Assembly: GCA_002695185.1 (NCBI GenBank) | Contig: NZOF01000062.1 | Span: 1-21,658, forward strand | From: Erythrobacter sp. | Lineage (GTDB): Bacteria > Pseudomonadota > Alphaproteobacteria > Sphingomonadales > Sphingomonadaceae | Reading direction: 5' to 3' | Length of the DNA: 21,658 bases | In this document: one piece after another, positions 8,601 to 16,910 of the stretch | Layout of the letters: each line of letters starts with the position of its first letter | Position numbering within the stretch: the first letter of the stretch is position 1 | Position numbers and translations under genes: made by a program | The notes under the pieces: generated by a model | Told to the model about the DNA's origin: nothing | Seen by the model: only the letters and a program-made list of their open reading frames with translations | Databases searched by the model: none

Positions 8601-8842
8601 CGGTGGTCCGTTTCCGCCCCGTGCTGATGACCGCGCTCGCGATCATCATCGGCATGACCCCCATCGCGCTCGGTATCGGCGAGGGCGCCGAGCAGAACGC
8701 TCCGCTCGGCCGCGCGGTGATCGGCGGCTTGATCTTCGCAACCGTGGCGACACTGCTGCTCGTGCCGGCGCTGTTCAGCATCGCCCATCGCAAGGGCGCG
8801 CCTTCCTCACCCGCAAGGGAGCTTGAACTCCAGCATGTCTGA
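5660..8842 (+). CDS. RND-family efflux pump, inner-membrane permease subunit
   Basis: This is a proton-driven resistance-nodulation-division pump of 1060 residues, the usual length, which exports substrate through a tripartite envelope complex. It shows the two-fold layout: TM1 (about 12-32), first periplasmic domain, TM2-6 (about 335-490), TM7 (about 540-560), second periplasmic domain, and TM8-12 (about 865-1040). The proton-relay Asp pair in TM4 is D402-D403 (GILVDDAMVTIEN). The double Asp resembles the hydrophobe/multidrug (HAE) branch more than the DGAVV motif of CzcA-type heavy-metal pumps, so the substrate is uncertain. Its place under an SmtB-type operator and behind a His-rich peptide suggests metal. 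The start overlaps the leader peptide stop and the stop overlaps the adaptor gene. Confidence 0.93.
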   Translation: MMALVRVALTRPLTFIVMAVLIFGLGILSVLRMPVDIFPRIGVPVIATAWTYNGLSPEDMAGRIINPFERVLTTTVNDIDRIESQSMNGVGVVRIYFQPGADIRTATAQVTSISQFILRQLPPGISPPFIVNYDASTVPIVQLALSGEGLSEQQLYDLGVNQIRPQLITVPGVAMPFPSGGKQRQIQIDIDPEALRARGLSAGDVAAAIAAQTQIIPAGFAKVGGLQYTVRLNNAPGSVEQLNNLPVRVVDGATITMRDIAQVRDGAPPQMNIVQVEGQRSVLMTVLKSGAASTIDIVNTVRERIPQITEGLPETLRVQLIGDQSVLVKAAVSTVAYEGVLAAVLTSLMILLFLGSWRSTIIIVTTIPLAILAALLALSATGQTINIMTLSGLALAIGILVDDAMVTIENINWHLEKGKPVLRSIMDGAAQIVTPAFVIVTCICIVFVPMFFLPGVAGYLFVPLALAVIFSMIASFILSRTLIPTMAMYLLRPHREGEEAERARSRNPLVRFQHRFSTGFDRQKDRFGRVLSRVMSARRIFIPAFLGAMVASLLLIPTLGRDFFPTVDAGQITLHVRAPAGTRIEDSTALISRVQTRVRELIPAEQVESVVANVGMSSALLNVIYNNTGTVGLNEGDILISLGRNRTATDTHVATLRRELPVSFPGVDFSFLPADITSQILNFGSPAPIDIQVRGRNLAANEAYAQAILKRVRTVPGLADARLQQSSRAPQLNIDIDRSRIAQYGLNQRDVTTSVATALAGTQQSAPVYWLNPENGVSYPVVAQVPELEVDTIAALEALPVSATGAGEAQTLGGLGAVTRNTTINVASRADIQPVINIYATPQARDLGAVAGDIHRIIAEMDAERPAGVTVTLAGQYETMNHAFSGLAFGLIGAIILIYLVIVVTFQSWIDPLVIIGALPAAFAGIVWMLFVTGTTISVPALTGAIMCMGVATANSILVVSFARERLAETGDATRAAIEAAVVRFRPVLMTALAIIIGMTPIALGIGEGAEQNAPLGRAVIGGLIFATVATLLLVPALFSIAHRKGAPSSPARELELQHV

Positions 8843-9998
8843 TCCAACCCCAAAGAAGCGCGCCGGCCTTTATCTCGGCGCGGCCGGTCTCGTGATTGCC
8901 GCACTGGTCGGAGGCGGCCTCGTTTCGCGCGGCATGGCCGAAAGCGAACAGGCAGCCATCGCGGCCGAGAACGCGCTGCCCACCGTCAGCCTGGTTCAGC
9001 CCCGCGTGTCCGAGGGAGGCGAGATCGTGCTGCCGGGCAGTCTCGATCCCTATAATCGCGCCGCGATCAACGCGCGGGTGAGCGGCTATGTGCGCGAATG
9101 GCGCGCGGACATCGGGGACCGGGTGCGGCGCGGGCAAACGCTCGCCATCCTCGATGCGCCCGAGATCGACCAGCAGCTCGCGCAGGCCCAGGCGGCCTAT
9201 CAGACCGCGGCCGCTGATCGCGGGCTGGCCGAAACCACGGCGGCGCGCTGGAACAATCTGCTCGAAAAGGACGCCGTGTCCCGGCAGGAAGCCGATGAGC
9301 GGCAGGGGCAGTTTGCCGCTGCCGATGCGCGCGCACGGGCCGCTCAGGCGGACGTCGGCCGGCTGAGGGCGCTGACCGGATTTACGCGGCTGACGGCGCC
9401 GTTCGATGGCGTCGTCACCAGCCGCTCGGCCCAGCTCGGCGCCTTGGTCCAGACGGGCGCGCCGGGGGTGGAACCCTTGTTCACCGTTGCCGACGTCAGC
9501 CGCCTGCGCCTCTATGTGCGCGTACCGCAAGCTTTTTCGGGAAGGCTGGTGCGCGGCACGCAAGCGATGTTCACCGTGCCTGACAGACCGGGCGAGGTGT
9601 TCGAGGCCACACTGTCCCGTCTCTCCGAGGCGGTGGACCGCCAATCCGGCGCAATGCTGGTGGAATTTCTGGTCGATAACGGCGCTCGACGCCTGAGACC
9701 CGGCAGCTACGCGGAGGTGCGGGTGTCCGTGCCTGGCGGCGCCGAAACGGTCCAGGTGCCGGCGAGCGCCCTGATCCTCGGTTCCGACGGCGCGCGGGTC
9801 GCCGTGGTCGATGGCCAGGGTCAGGTCGCGCTTCGGGAGGTTGCGGTGGGTCGCGACCAGGGCGCGACCATCGAGATTATCTCGGGGCTACGTCCAACCG
9901 ACCGCATCGTTCAGACCCCTCCCGACGCGCTGGCCACCGGCGACAAGGTCCGGGTAGTTCCCGCACGGCAACCGGCGGCTCCGAATGCGCAGCGCTAG
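8835..9998 (+). CDS. RND efflux periplasmic adaptor (membrane fusion protein)
   Basis: The 387-residue HlyD-type adaptor links the RND pump to the outer-membrane channel. It has one N-terminal anchor (about 11-31), a first lipoyl half (LPGSLDPYNRAAINARVSGY, then GDRVRRGQTLAILDAPEID), a coiled-coil hairpin (about 110-180), the second lipoyl half (TRLTAPFDGVVTSRSAQLGA), a beta-barrel domain and a membrane-proximal domain ending in a Pro/Ala-rich tail. ATG 8835 is chosen over TTG 8823, which sits too close to the GGGAG at 8816-8820; the ATG overlaps the end of the pump gene by 8 bases. It lacks a lipobox, unlike the adaptor half of the chimera, so the two are not recent copies. Confidence 0.92.
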   Translation: MSDPTPKKRAGLYLGAAGLVIAALVGGGLVSRGMAESEQAAIAAENALPTVSLVQPRVSEGGEIVLPGSLDPYNRAAINARVSGYVREWRADIGDRVRRGQTLAILDAPEIDQQLAQAQAAYQTAAADRGLAETTAARWNNLLEKDAVSRQEADERQGQFAAADARARAAQADVGRLRALTGFTRLTAPFDGVVTSRSAQLGALVQTGAPGVEPLFTVADVSRLRLYVRVPQAFSGRLVRGTQAMFTVPDRPGEVFEATLSRLSEAVDRQSGAMLVEFLVDNGARRLRPGSYAEVRVSVPGGAETVQVPASALILGSDGARVAVVDGQGQVALREVAVGRDQGATIEIISGLRPTDRIVQTPPDALATGDKVRVVPARQPAAPNAQR

Positions 9999-11388
9999 GA
10001 TAGCATTCGTCGCCGCGATCGGCCTCGGCGGCTGCGCCACCCTGCCGCCGATGCAAACGCCGGCAATCGAGACCCCGGCAAGCTTCCGCCATGTGGAAGG
10101 ATGGACGACGGCCGCGCCCGGCGATCATCTAGACCGTGGCGAGTGGTGGCGCGGATTCGCGGACCCGGTGCTCGACGAGCTGATGGCGCGGCTGGACGAG
10201 CGGACCCCGACGCTCGCGGCCGCGCTTGCCCGTTACGACCGGGCGTTGGCGGCGGCACGGCTCGACCGCTCCAACCAGTTGCCGAATGTCGATCTGACCG
10301 GCGGGGCTTCGCGCGAGCGGCTTTCAGCCGGACGATCGATCGGAGCTGGCGAGCCCGTAATCGCGAACCAGATCCTCTTCGGTGTTGGTCTCGATTATGA
10401 GTTGGACCTTTGGGGCCGGGTCCGCAACAGCGTGCGCGCCGCTACGGCGGATGCCGAAGCGCAGGAGGCCGCCTTGCGCTCGGCGCGGCTCAGCCTTCAG
10501 GCTTCGGTCGCCGATCTCTATGTCCAACTTCGCGCCGTCGATGCCGAGCAGGTCCTGCTGACCAGGACCGTGGCCGCCTATGCGCGCGCCGATGATTTGA
10601 TCCGCACCCGCCACGAAGGCGGCATTGCCTCTGGCGTGGACCGTAGCCGATCGACGGCCCAGCTCGCCGATGCCCGCGCCCGTCTGGAGGCGCTACGGGC
10701 GCAGCGCGCGGGGATCGAGAACCGGATCGCGGCGCTGGTTGGCGAGAGCGCCTCTGTTTTCGCCATCGATCCCGCGCAACGAAGCCTTGCGCTGCCTGAC
10801 CTGCCGCCGTCCCTGCCCTCCGAACTTCTTCAGCGCCGTCCCGACATCGCCGAGGCGCAGCGCCGCCTGGTCGCCGCCAATGCGCGGATCGGCGTCGCGC
10901 GGGCCGCCTTCTATCCGCGCATCAGCCTCGGGCTCGGCGCGGGGTATCAGGCGGTCGAGGCGCCGATCGTCAGCGCGGATACTGGTTTCTGGGCGCTCGG
11001 GCCGATCACCACGATCTTCAATCTGTTCGACGGTGGCGGACGGCGAGCGCGGCTGGCCATCAGCCGGACGGACTATGAAGAACTCGCCGCGGGCTACCGC
11101 CAGACCGTGCTGGATGCGTTCCGGGAGGTGGAGGATGCCCTGTCTCGCATGGATGCCTTGACGGGTCAGGATCGCGAGCAGCGCATAGCCGCCCAAGCGG
11201 CGGCGCGGGCTGAGAGCCTGGCGCTTGATCGCTATCGCGACGGCGCGGCCGACTATCTGGAGGTGACGACGGCCCAAACCGCCGCGCTCGCCGCGCAACG
11301 CGCCAGCATCACGGTCGAATATGATCGCGCCCGAACGGCAATCGCCTTGATCCGGGCGCTGGGAGGCGCGACCCCGGACGACACATGA
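9985..11388 (+). CDS. RND efflux outer-membrane factor (TolC/NodT-type lipoprotein)
   Basis: The 467-residue channel subunit completes the tripartite pump. The N-terminus is a lipoprotein signal with lipobox L-G-G-C17. The two outer-membrane-efflux repeats follow, with family stretches ITNQ-like VIANQILFGVGLDYELDLWG in the first half, and LLQRRPDIAEAQRRL then NARIGVARAAFYPRISLGLG in the second. The tail DYLEVTTAQTAALAAQRASI is typical of NodT proteins. It overlaps the adaptor gene by 14 bases, and its TGA overlaps the ATG of the small Tat-like gene, so the whole set is one operon. Confidence 0.93.
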   Translation: MRSARIAFVAAIGLGGCATLPPMQTPAIETPASFRHVEGWTTAAPGDHLDRGEWWRGFADPVLDELMARLDERTPTLAAALARYDRALAAARLDRSNQLPNVDLTGGASRERLSAGRSIGAGEPVIANQILFGVGLDYELDLWGRVRNSVRAATADAEAQEAALRSARLSLQASVADLYVQLRAVDAEQVLLTRTVAAYARADDLIRTRHEGGIASGVDRSRSTAQLADARARLEALRAQRAGIENRIAALVGESASVFAIDPAQRSLALPDLPPSLPSELLQRRPDIAEAQRRLVAANARIGVARAAFYPRISLGLGAGYQAVEAPIVSADTGFWALGPITTIFNLFDGGGRRARLAISRTDYEELAAGYRQTVLDAFREVEDALSRMDALTGQDREQRIAAQAAARAESLALDRYRDGAADYLEVTTAQTAALAAQRASITVEYDRARTAIALIRALGGATPDDT

Positions 11389-11525
11389 CGGAGAAGCGCC
11401 GCCCTTCACGACGAGACCTACTGCAAATCGGCGGGGTGGTCGCCATAGGTTATGGCGTCAGCGTTTTTCTGAAGGCGACCGCACCACTCGGGATCAACGC
11501 GTCCGCTTGTTGTCGGACTTGTTGA
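11385..11525 (+). CDS. 46-residue Tat-like small protein with Cys-rich tail
   Basis: An ORF too short for usual gene calling starts in an ATGA overlap with the outer-membrane-factor stop. The N-terminus carries a twin-arginine-like signal (S-R-R-D-L-L) followed by a hydrophobic stretch (about 15-30, IGGVVAIGYGVSVFL), and the protein ends ACCRTC. It could be a small membrane- or periplasm-targeted peptide with a three-cysteine metal or redox site, or the N-terminal stub of a longer Tat substrate cut by rearrangement. The coupled start supports translation. I do not recognise the family. About 57 bases without a gene follow before the converging cueR. Confidence 0.5.
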   Translation: MTEKRRPSRRDLLQIGGVVAIGYGVSVFLKATAPLGINASACCRTC

Positions 11526-11582
11526 CCACGGCTTAGCGGGAGCGGCGCCGCATCGTGGAGCGGTGTCGAATATCTGATTCGT

Positions 11583-12026
11583 TTACGGTCGGTGCCGAAG
11601 GCGGCCCGTTGCCGCCGGCACGGATGCTGGCGCGGCGCCGGGTTCCTCCAGATCGGCAAGGATCGGGCAGTCAGGCCGATCATCGCCCGCGCAGCAATCC
11701 ACCAGCGTTCCGAGCGTCGCGGCCATCTGGTTCAGATTTTCGATCCGCTCCTGAAGCTGGGCGATATGGGCCTGCGCGATCCGCTTCACATCGGCGCTCT
11801 GGCGGGCCTTGTCCCGCCAGAGGCTCAGAAGATCGTTGATCTCCGCGACCGAGAAACCGAGATCACGCGCCCGCCGGATGAACCGCAGCATATGAACATC
11901 CGATGGCGAGTAATCGCGATAGCCGGAGTCCTTGCGATCGGCTTTCGGAATGAGGCCGGTCTGCTCGTAATAGCGGATCATCTTGGCGGAGACGCCCGAC
12001 GCCTTGGAGGCTTGTCCGATGTTCAT
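11583..12026 (-). CDS. cueR: CueR/HmrR-type copper-responsive MerR regulator
   Basis: The 147-residue MerR-family protein has an N-terminal winged helix-turn-helix ([20 protein letters not shown]), a dimerisation coiled coil (about 75-108) and a metal-binding loop with C112-x7-C120 ([12 protein letters not shown]), preceded by an extra C111. S77 within RQSADVKR marks the monovalent-metal (Cu+/Ag+/Au+) branch, where divalent sensors have Cys. It would bind the 19-base-spacer promoters at 14563-14593 and 14699-14729 and activate them when Cu+ is present. Its ATG overlaps the copA stop (ATGA), so it is cotranscribed with the pump and probably autoregulated. The last 20 or so residues form an Ala/Pro-rich extension. 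Confidence 0.92.
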   Translation of the reverse strand: MNIGQASKASGVSAKMIRYYEQTGLIPKADRKDSGYRDYSPSDVHMLRFIRRARDLGFSVAEINDLLSLWRDKARQSADVKRIAQAHIAQLQERIENLNQMAATLGTLVDCCAGDDRPDCPILADLEEPGAAPASVPAATGRLRHRP

Positions 12027-14524
12027 GCCGTTCCTCCTGTCTCGCGTGGCTGAAAACCGCGCAGGCGCAACGAATTACCCAAGACGAAGATGCTCGACAT
12101 CGCCATAGCACCCGCCGCGAACACCGGCGAGAACAGGATGCCCAGGCTCGGATAGAGCACGCCTGCCGCGACCGGGATCAGCGCCGTGTTGTAGGCGAAC
12201 GCCCAGAACAGGTTCTGGCGGATATTGCCAATCGTCGCGCGCGACAGGGCGATGGCCGTCGCCACACCGTTCAGATGGCCCGACATCAGCACGACATCGG
12301 CCGCCTCGATCGCGATATCCGTGCCGGTGCCGACCGCTAGGCCGATATCGGCAGCCGCCAGCGCGGGCGCATCGTTGATGCCATCCCCGACGAAGGCGAC
12401 GCGGCCATGCTCGGCCTTGAGCCGGGCTATCGCCTCCACCTTCCCTTCGGGCAGGACTTCGGCGACCACTTCGTCGATACCGAGCTGGCGGGCGATAGCC
12501 TCGGCCGTCATGCGGTTGTCGCCGGTCAGCATCGCAACCTTGAGGCCGAGCGCGTGCAGCGCCGCGATGGCTGCCGGCGTGGTCGCCTTGATCGGATCGG
12601 CCACCGCGATGATCGCGGCAAGCCGCCCGCCAATGGCGGCATAGAGCGGCGACTTGCCTTCCTGCCCCAACCGCTGTGCTGTCTCCGCAAAGGCGGCCAC
12701 GTCCAGCCCAAGCTCGCGCATGTAGCGATCGGCACCGATCTGGACCAGCTCGCCACCCGCCACCGCCTTGACACCGAAGCCGGTGATAGAGTCGAAGTCG
12801 GTAATCGCGGGCAGCGCAATACCTTCCGCCTTGGCCGCGTCGACGATTGCGCGGGCGATCGGATGCTCCGACTTGTCCTCGACAGCGGCGACCAGACCCA
12901 GCACCGCCGCCCGGTCGAAGCCGTCCGTCACTTGCAGGTCGGTGAGCGCGGGACGACCTTCGGTCAGCGTGCCGGTCTTGTCGACCGCGACAACCCTGGC
13001 GTCCTTCAGCAGTTGCAGCGCCTCGCCCTTGCGGAACAAGATACCCAGTTCCGCTCCGCGCCCGGTGCCGACCATGATGGCGGTCGGCGTCGCCAGCCCC
13101 ATAGCGCAGGGGCAGGCGATGATGAGCACGGCGACCGCATTCACCAGTGCAAAGGTCAGTGCGGGCGACGGGCCGAACCACAGCCAGGCTGCGAAAGTCA
13201 GCGCCGCCACACCGAACACGGCGGGGACGAACCACATCGTCACCTTGTCGACCAGCGCCTGAATCGGCAGCTTCGATCCCTGCGCCTGCTCGACCATGCG
13301 GATGATCTGCGCCAGCATCGTCGCGCCGCCAACGGCGGTGGCGCGGAACGCCAGCGCGCCCTGCTGATTGACGGTGCCGCCGACCAGCGTGGCGCCCTCA
13401 GCCTTGGCGACCGGGATGGGTTCGCCGGTGATCATCGACTCGTCGACATAGCTCTCGCCCTCGGTCACTTCGCCATCGACGGGGATGCGCTCGCCGGGAC
13501 GCACTTCGATAATGTCGCCGGTGATGACCTCGCTAATGGAAACCTCGAACACCGCGCTGTCGCGGCGCACGCGGGCGGTCTTGGCCTGCAATCCCACCAG
13601 CCGCTTGATCGCTTCGGAGGTGCGGCCCTTTGCACGGGCTTCGAGGTAACGGCCCAACAGGATCAGCGCAACGATGACCGCCGCCGCTTCATAATAGACG
13701 TTGACCGTCCCGGCGGGCAGCAGACCGGGCGCGAAAGTCGCGACCAGCGAATAGCCGTAGGCGGCCAGCGTGCCGACGGCAACCAGCGAGTTCATGTCCG
13801 GCGCCAGCCGCGCCAGCGCGGGCAGGCCCGCCTTGTAGAAACGGATGCCGGGGAAGGCGAGCACCAGCGTCGTCAGGACGAACTGGAGATACCAGCTTGC
13901 CTGCATGCCGATCGTGCGGTCGATCAAGCCATGGACGCCGGGAATGACGTGGCTGCCCATTTCGAGCAGGAACACCGGCAGCGCCAGTACGGTCGCAAGG
14001 GTGAGATCGCGCTTCAGCGCCCGGCGCTCGGCGTCCTTCCGCTCGGCCGCTTCCTCGTCGCCAGAAACGCTGGCCTCAATTGGGCGCGCTGTATAGCCCG
14101 CGCCCGCGATCGCTGCGATGAGCGCCTCAACATCGGCCGCGCCGCGCACGCTCGCGCGTTCGGTCGCTAGGTTGACTATCGCCTCGGTGACGCCGGGGAC
14201 AGCTTTGAGCGCCCGCTCCACGCGACCGACGCAGGATGCGCAGGTCATTCCCTCCACCGCCAGTTCGATGCCGGCGACAGATGGCACGCTGTAGCCGGCG
14301 GCCTCGACGGCCCGCACCAGCGCCTTTCGGTCGACGGCGGCGTTTGCTCGAATGTCGGCGCGTTCGGTCGCCAGATTGACGCTGACGGACTGTACGCCCT
14401 CGACCTTGCTCAGCGACCGTTCGATGCGGGCCACACAGGACGCGCAGGTCATGCCCTCAATCGGCAAGCTGATCGCCGAATCGATGGATTCGTCCGAATC
14501 TCTCAGGGTTTCTGCGGCTATCAT
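12023..14524 (-). CDS. copA: CopA, Cu(I)-exporting P1B-type ATPase
   Basis: This inner-membrane ATPase pumps Cu+ (possibly Ag+) from cytoplasm to periplasm. Counting from ATG 14524 (833 residues), it has two N-terminal HMA domains with GMTCASC at 24-30 and 92-98, eight expected transmembrane helices, the TGEP actuator motif (366-369), the intramembrane CPC (471-473), the phosphorylation site DKTGT (515-519), the SEHP nucleotide-domain motif (His-Pro 554-555) and GDGIND (713-718). The TM7 YN and TM8 MxxSS residues of Cu+ pumps are present. ATG 14524 is preferred to GTG 14539 because GGAG lies 9 bases before it. The gene heads a two-gene operon with cueR and faces the copZ-like gene across a shared regulatory region. 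Confidence 0.96.
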   Translation of the reverse strand: MIAAETLRDSDESIDSAISLPIEGMTCASCVARIERSLSKVEGVQSVSVNLATERADIRANAAVDRKALVRAVEAAGYSVPSVAGIELAVEGMTCASCVGRVERALKAVPGVTEAIVNLATERASVRGAADVEALIAAIAGAGYTARPIEASVSGDEEAAERKDAERRALKRDLTLATVLALPVFLLEMGSHVIPGVHGLIDRTIGMQASWYLQFVLTTLVLAFPGIRFYKAGLPALARLAPDMNSLVAVGTLAAYGYSLVATFAPGLLPAGTVNVYYEAAAVIVALILLGRYLEARAKGRTSEAIKRLVGLQAKTARVRRDSAVFEVSISEVITGDIIEVRPGERIPVDGEVTEGESYVDESMITGEPIPVAKAEGATLVGGTVNQQGALAFRATAVGGATMLAQIIRMVEQAQGSKLPIQALVDKVTMWFVPAVFGVAALTFAAWLWFGPSPALTFALVNAVAVLIIACPCAMGLATPTAIMVGTGRGAELGILFRKGEALQLLKDARVVAVDKTGTLTEGRPALTDLQVTDGFDRAAVLGLVAAVEDKSEHPIARAIVDAAKAEGIALPAITDFDSITGFGVKAVAGGELVQIGADRYMRELGLDVAAFAETAQRLGQEGKSPLYAAIGGRLAAIIAVADPIKATTPAAIAALHALGLKVAMLTGDNRMTAEAIARQLGIDEVVAEVLPEGKVEAIARLKAEHGRVAFVGDGINDAPALAAADIGLAVGTGTDIAIEAADVVLMSGHLNGVATAIALSRATIGNIRQNLFWAFAYNTALIPVAAGVLYPSLGILFSPVFAAGAMAMSSIFVLGNSLRLRGFQPRETGGTA

Positions 14525-14562
14525 GGCTCGATACTCCACACTTCACGATTGGAATTTGTCGC

Positions 14563-14593
14563 AAGATGCAGGTTCCAATGATGGGAAGGTCAA
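14563..14593 (-). promoter_or_regulatory. CueR-type promoter of copA-cueR
   Basis: On the minus strand TTGACC (14593-14588) and CATCTT (14568-14563) are separated by 19 bases. The spacer region reads ACCTTCC-CATCATT-GGAACC, the CueR/HmrR dyad with a 7-base centre. It ends 39 bases before ATG 14524. The 19-base spacing and dyad together make it a strong candidate. Confidence 0.82.
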
Positions 14594-14698
14594 GGGCAAA
14601 ATATATCCTGACCTGATGAGAGCAAGCCGCCCTCGCAAGCACATGGCTCAACGGTAGGGCCGTGATCTCCTTTCCGATAGCGACCGCGAAAAACGGCC

Positions 14699-14729
14699 TT
14701 GACCCTCCAACGATGGGAAAGATTAGCTT
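14699..14729 (+). promoter_or_regulatory. CueR-type promoter of the copZ-multicopper oxidase-copB operon
   Basis: TTGACC (14699-14704) and TAGCTT (14724-14729) are separated by 19 bases, with CTCC-AACGATG-GGAAAG between them, a degenerate CueR dyad. It ends 33 bases before the copZ-like ATG at 14763. Paired with the opposite-facing copA promoter, it would let one CueR protein control both halves of the module. Confidence 0.8.
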
Positions 14730-14762
14730 GTGATCCGTTGTCAGGAACAATGGAGATTTCCC

Positions 14763-14966
14763 ATGCAATTCCACGTCGAAAACATGAGCTGCGGTTCATG
14801 CATCAAGCACATCGCGCAAGCGATCACCGCGATCGACGCCAATGCGAAGGTCGAGGTGAGTATCGCGGACAAGAAGGTCACGGTCGATACCGTGGCTAGC
14901 GCGCAAGCTATCGAAGTCGCGCTCGCCGAGGACGGCTATCCCGCGCGCGCTATTGAAGTGGCATAG
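14763..14966 (+). CDS. copZ: CopZ-like HMA-domain copper chaperone
   Basis: A 67-residue single heavy-metal-associated domain with the metal-binding motif M8-S-C-G-S-C12 near the N-terminus and the expected beta-alpha-beta-beta-alpha-beta length. Such proteins bind Cu+ in the cytoplasm and hand it to CopA. The start is ATG 14763, with GGAGA 7 bases before it; upstream in-frame codons lie inside the promoter and are not used. MSCGSC is a common variant of the MTCxxC motif. The gene lies 114 bases before the multicopper oxidase, in a leader that holds no other gene, and is probably cotranscribed with it. Confidence 0.88.
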   Translation: MQFHVENMSCGSCIKHIAQAITAIDANAKVEVSIADKKVTVDTVASAQAIEVALAEDGYPARAIEVA

Positions 14967-15080
14967 GGAGGCGTAGCCATACCACCAGGTCCGACCGGGC
15001 GGATGACGGCTGTCGTCCGTCCGGCATTTCCGGCCCTTGTTCCCGTTTCCGAAAATCGGGCACCTGCAGGACATAGAGAC

Positions 15081-16910
15081 ATGACACCATTCATTGAGCG
15101 CAGGTCGTTTTTACGAGCGGGAGCCATCGGCATAGCCGGACTCGGCATCACGGGGCTTGTTCCCGCCTGGGCCAGAACCGGCTCGACCGGGCTTGTACCG
15201 ACCCTGCCCACACTCTCGGGCGAGGATATTCACCTCAGGATTGCCAATACGCCTTTCACCGTAGGCGGGCGGACCGGTCACGCCGTGACTATGAATGGTG
15301 TATTGCCCGCGCCGCTGATCCGGCTGCGCGAGGGGCAGAATGTGCGGTTGCACGTCGAGAACACGCTCGACGAGGACAGCTCGATCCACTGGCACGGGCT
15401 GCTCGTGCCATTCCAGATGGACGGCGTGCCCGGCCTCAGCTTTCCGGGGATCAAGCCGCGTTCGACCTTCGTCTATGACTTTCCGTTGCTGCAAAGCGGC
15501 ACCTATTGGTATCACAGCCATAGCGGCCTTCAGGAACAACAGGGCCATTATGGTCCGATCGTGATCGATCCCGCCGAGCCCGATCCGATCGCTTATGATC
15601 GCGAGCATGTGATCGTGCTGAGCGACTGGACGTTCCTGCATCCGCACGCTCTCATCACCAAGCTCAAGGCGGAAGGCGGCTACTTCAATCGCCAGAAACA
15701 GACATTGTTCGGCATGATGAAGGGCGGCCCCGAGGAGGAAATGTCGGCATCGGACCGCGCCATGTGGGCGCAGATGCGGATGGACCCCACCGACATTTCC
15801 GACGTGACGGCCGTCACCTACACCTATCTCATCAACGGTCATGGCCCGCAGGAGAACTGGACCGGCCTGTTCCGTCCCGGCGAGCGGGTGCGGCTGCGCT
15901 TCATCAATGCCGCCACCATGACGATCTTCAATATCCGTATCCCCGGCCTGCCGATGACGGTGGTCAGCGCCGATGGCCAGAATGTCCGACCCGTAACGGT
16001 CGACGAGTTCCAGATCGGCAATGCCGAAACTTATGACGCCATCATCGAACCCGCCGAGGACAAGGCGTTCACGCTGGTGGCGGAATCGATCGATCGTTCC
16101 GGCATGGCGAGCGCCACGCTCGCATCCCGTATGGGGATGACGGCGCCGATTCCGCCGCTGCGCCCGCGTCCCACGCTCACCATGAAGGACATGGGCATGG
16201 GCGGCATGGACCACGGATCAATGGCGGGAATGGACCATAGTGCCATGGGCCATGGCGCGATGGCGGCCGGGGCAGACGCGGTGACAGCAGACCATGGCGG
16301 GATGGATCACAGCGGCATGGATCATGGCGGTTCCCATTCGATGGGCGGCATGAACATGCGTGACAAGTCTTTGGTTCCCGACAGCGTCAAGGTCGGTGTG
16401 GGCGTGGACGCCATCGCCATGGCGCCGGTCGATCGCACCGGCGATCCGGGGCTGGGCCTCGAAGATGTCGGCCATAAGGTGCTGACCTATCGCGATCTGA
16501 TGTCCTTGACGCCCAATCCCGACACGCGCCCGCCGCAGCGCACGGTCGAGGTCCACCTCACCGGCAACATGGAACGGTTCATGTGGTCGTTCGATGGCGA
16601 GAAGTTCAGCGAGGGCGTGGAACCGATCCGCTTCGAGCGCAATGAACGCGCCCGCGTTACCCTCATCAACGACACGATGATGACCCATCCCATCCACCTG
16701 CACGGCCATTTCTTCGAACTGGTGAACGGTCATACCGGCAGCTATCCGCGCAAGCACACCGTCAATGTGCTGCCGGGCGGCAAGGTCAGCTTCGACCTGA
16801 CCGCCGATGCGCCCGGCGACTGGGCGTTTCACTGCCATCTGCTGCTCCACATGCACGCCGGGATGTTTCGCGTCGTCACCGTCCGTCCGCTCGACGGAGA
16901 CGCGGCATGA
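15081..16910 (+). CDS. copA: CopA/PcoA-type periplasmic multicopper oxidase
   Basis: This is the copper-resistance multicopper oxidase (CopA in the Pseudomonas/Caulobacter sense, not the ATPase), which oxidises Cu+ and binds copper in the periplasm. From ATG 15081, with AGGA 9 bases before it, it has 609 residues. It starts with a Tat signal (RRSFLRAG at 7-14; cleavage near AWA-R, 29-32). Copper ligands are HWHG (103-106), HSH (145-147), HPIHLHGH (536-543) and HCHLLLHMHAGM (584-595), giving complete type 1, 2 and 3 sites with axial Met. A Met/His-rich insert (about 368-426, repeats of M-x-H and GGMDH) is typical of CopA and probably a Cu+ store. The TGA overlaps the copB ATG. Confidence 0.96.
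   Translation: MTPFIERRSFLRAGAIGIAGLGITGLVPAWARTGSTGLVPTLPTLSGEDIHLRIANTPFTVGGRTGHAVTMNGVLPAPLIRLREGQNVRLHVENTLDEDSSIHWHGLLVPFQMDGVPGLSFPGIKPRSTFVYDFPLLQSGTYWYHSHSGLQEQQGHYGPIVIDPAEPDPIAYDREHVIVLSDWTFLHPHALITKLKAEGGYFNRQKQTLFGMMKGGPEEEMSASDRAMWAQMRMDPTDISDVTAVTYTYLINGHGPQENWTGLFRPGERVRLRFINAATMTIFNIRIPGLPMTVVSADGQNVRPVTVDEFQIGNAETYDAIIEPAEDKAFTLVAESIDRSGMASATLASRMGMTAPIPPLRPRPTLTMKDMGMGGMDHGSMAGMDHSAMGHGAMAAGADAVTADHGGMDHSGMDHGGSHSMGGMNMRDKSLVPDSVKVGVGVDAIAMAPVDRTGDPGLGLEDVGHKVLTYRDLMSLTPNPDTRPPQRTVEVHLTGNMERFMWSFDGEKFSEGVEPIRFERNERARVTLINDTMMTHPIHLHGHFFELVNGHTGSYPRKHTVNVLPGGKVSFDLTADAPGDWAFHCHLLLHMHAGMFRVVTVRPLDGDAA

Noticed and set aside
12407..14170. 587-codon + strand ORF opposite copA
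   Set aside because: It lies wholly antisense to the conserved ATPase and is rich in Arg, His, Gly and Asp, as expected from a GC-rich shadow frame.
15111..16214. 367-codon minus-strand ORF opposite the multicopper oxidase
   Set aside because: The + strand holds a complete oxidase with all copper ligands; the antisense frame shows only composition-driven His/Arg richness.
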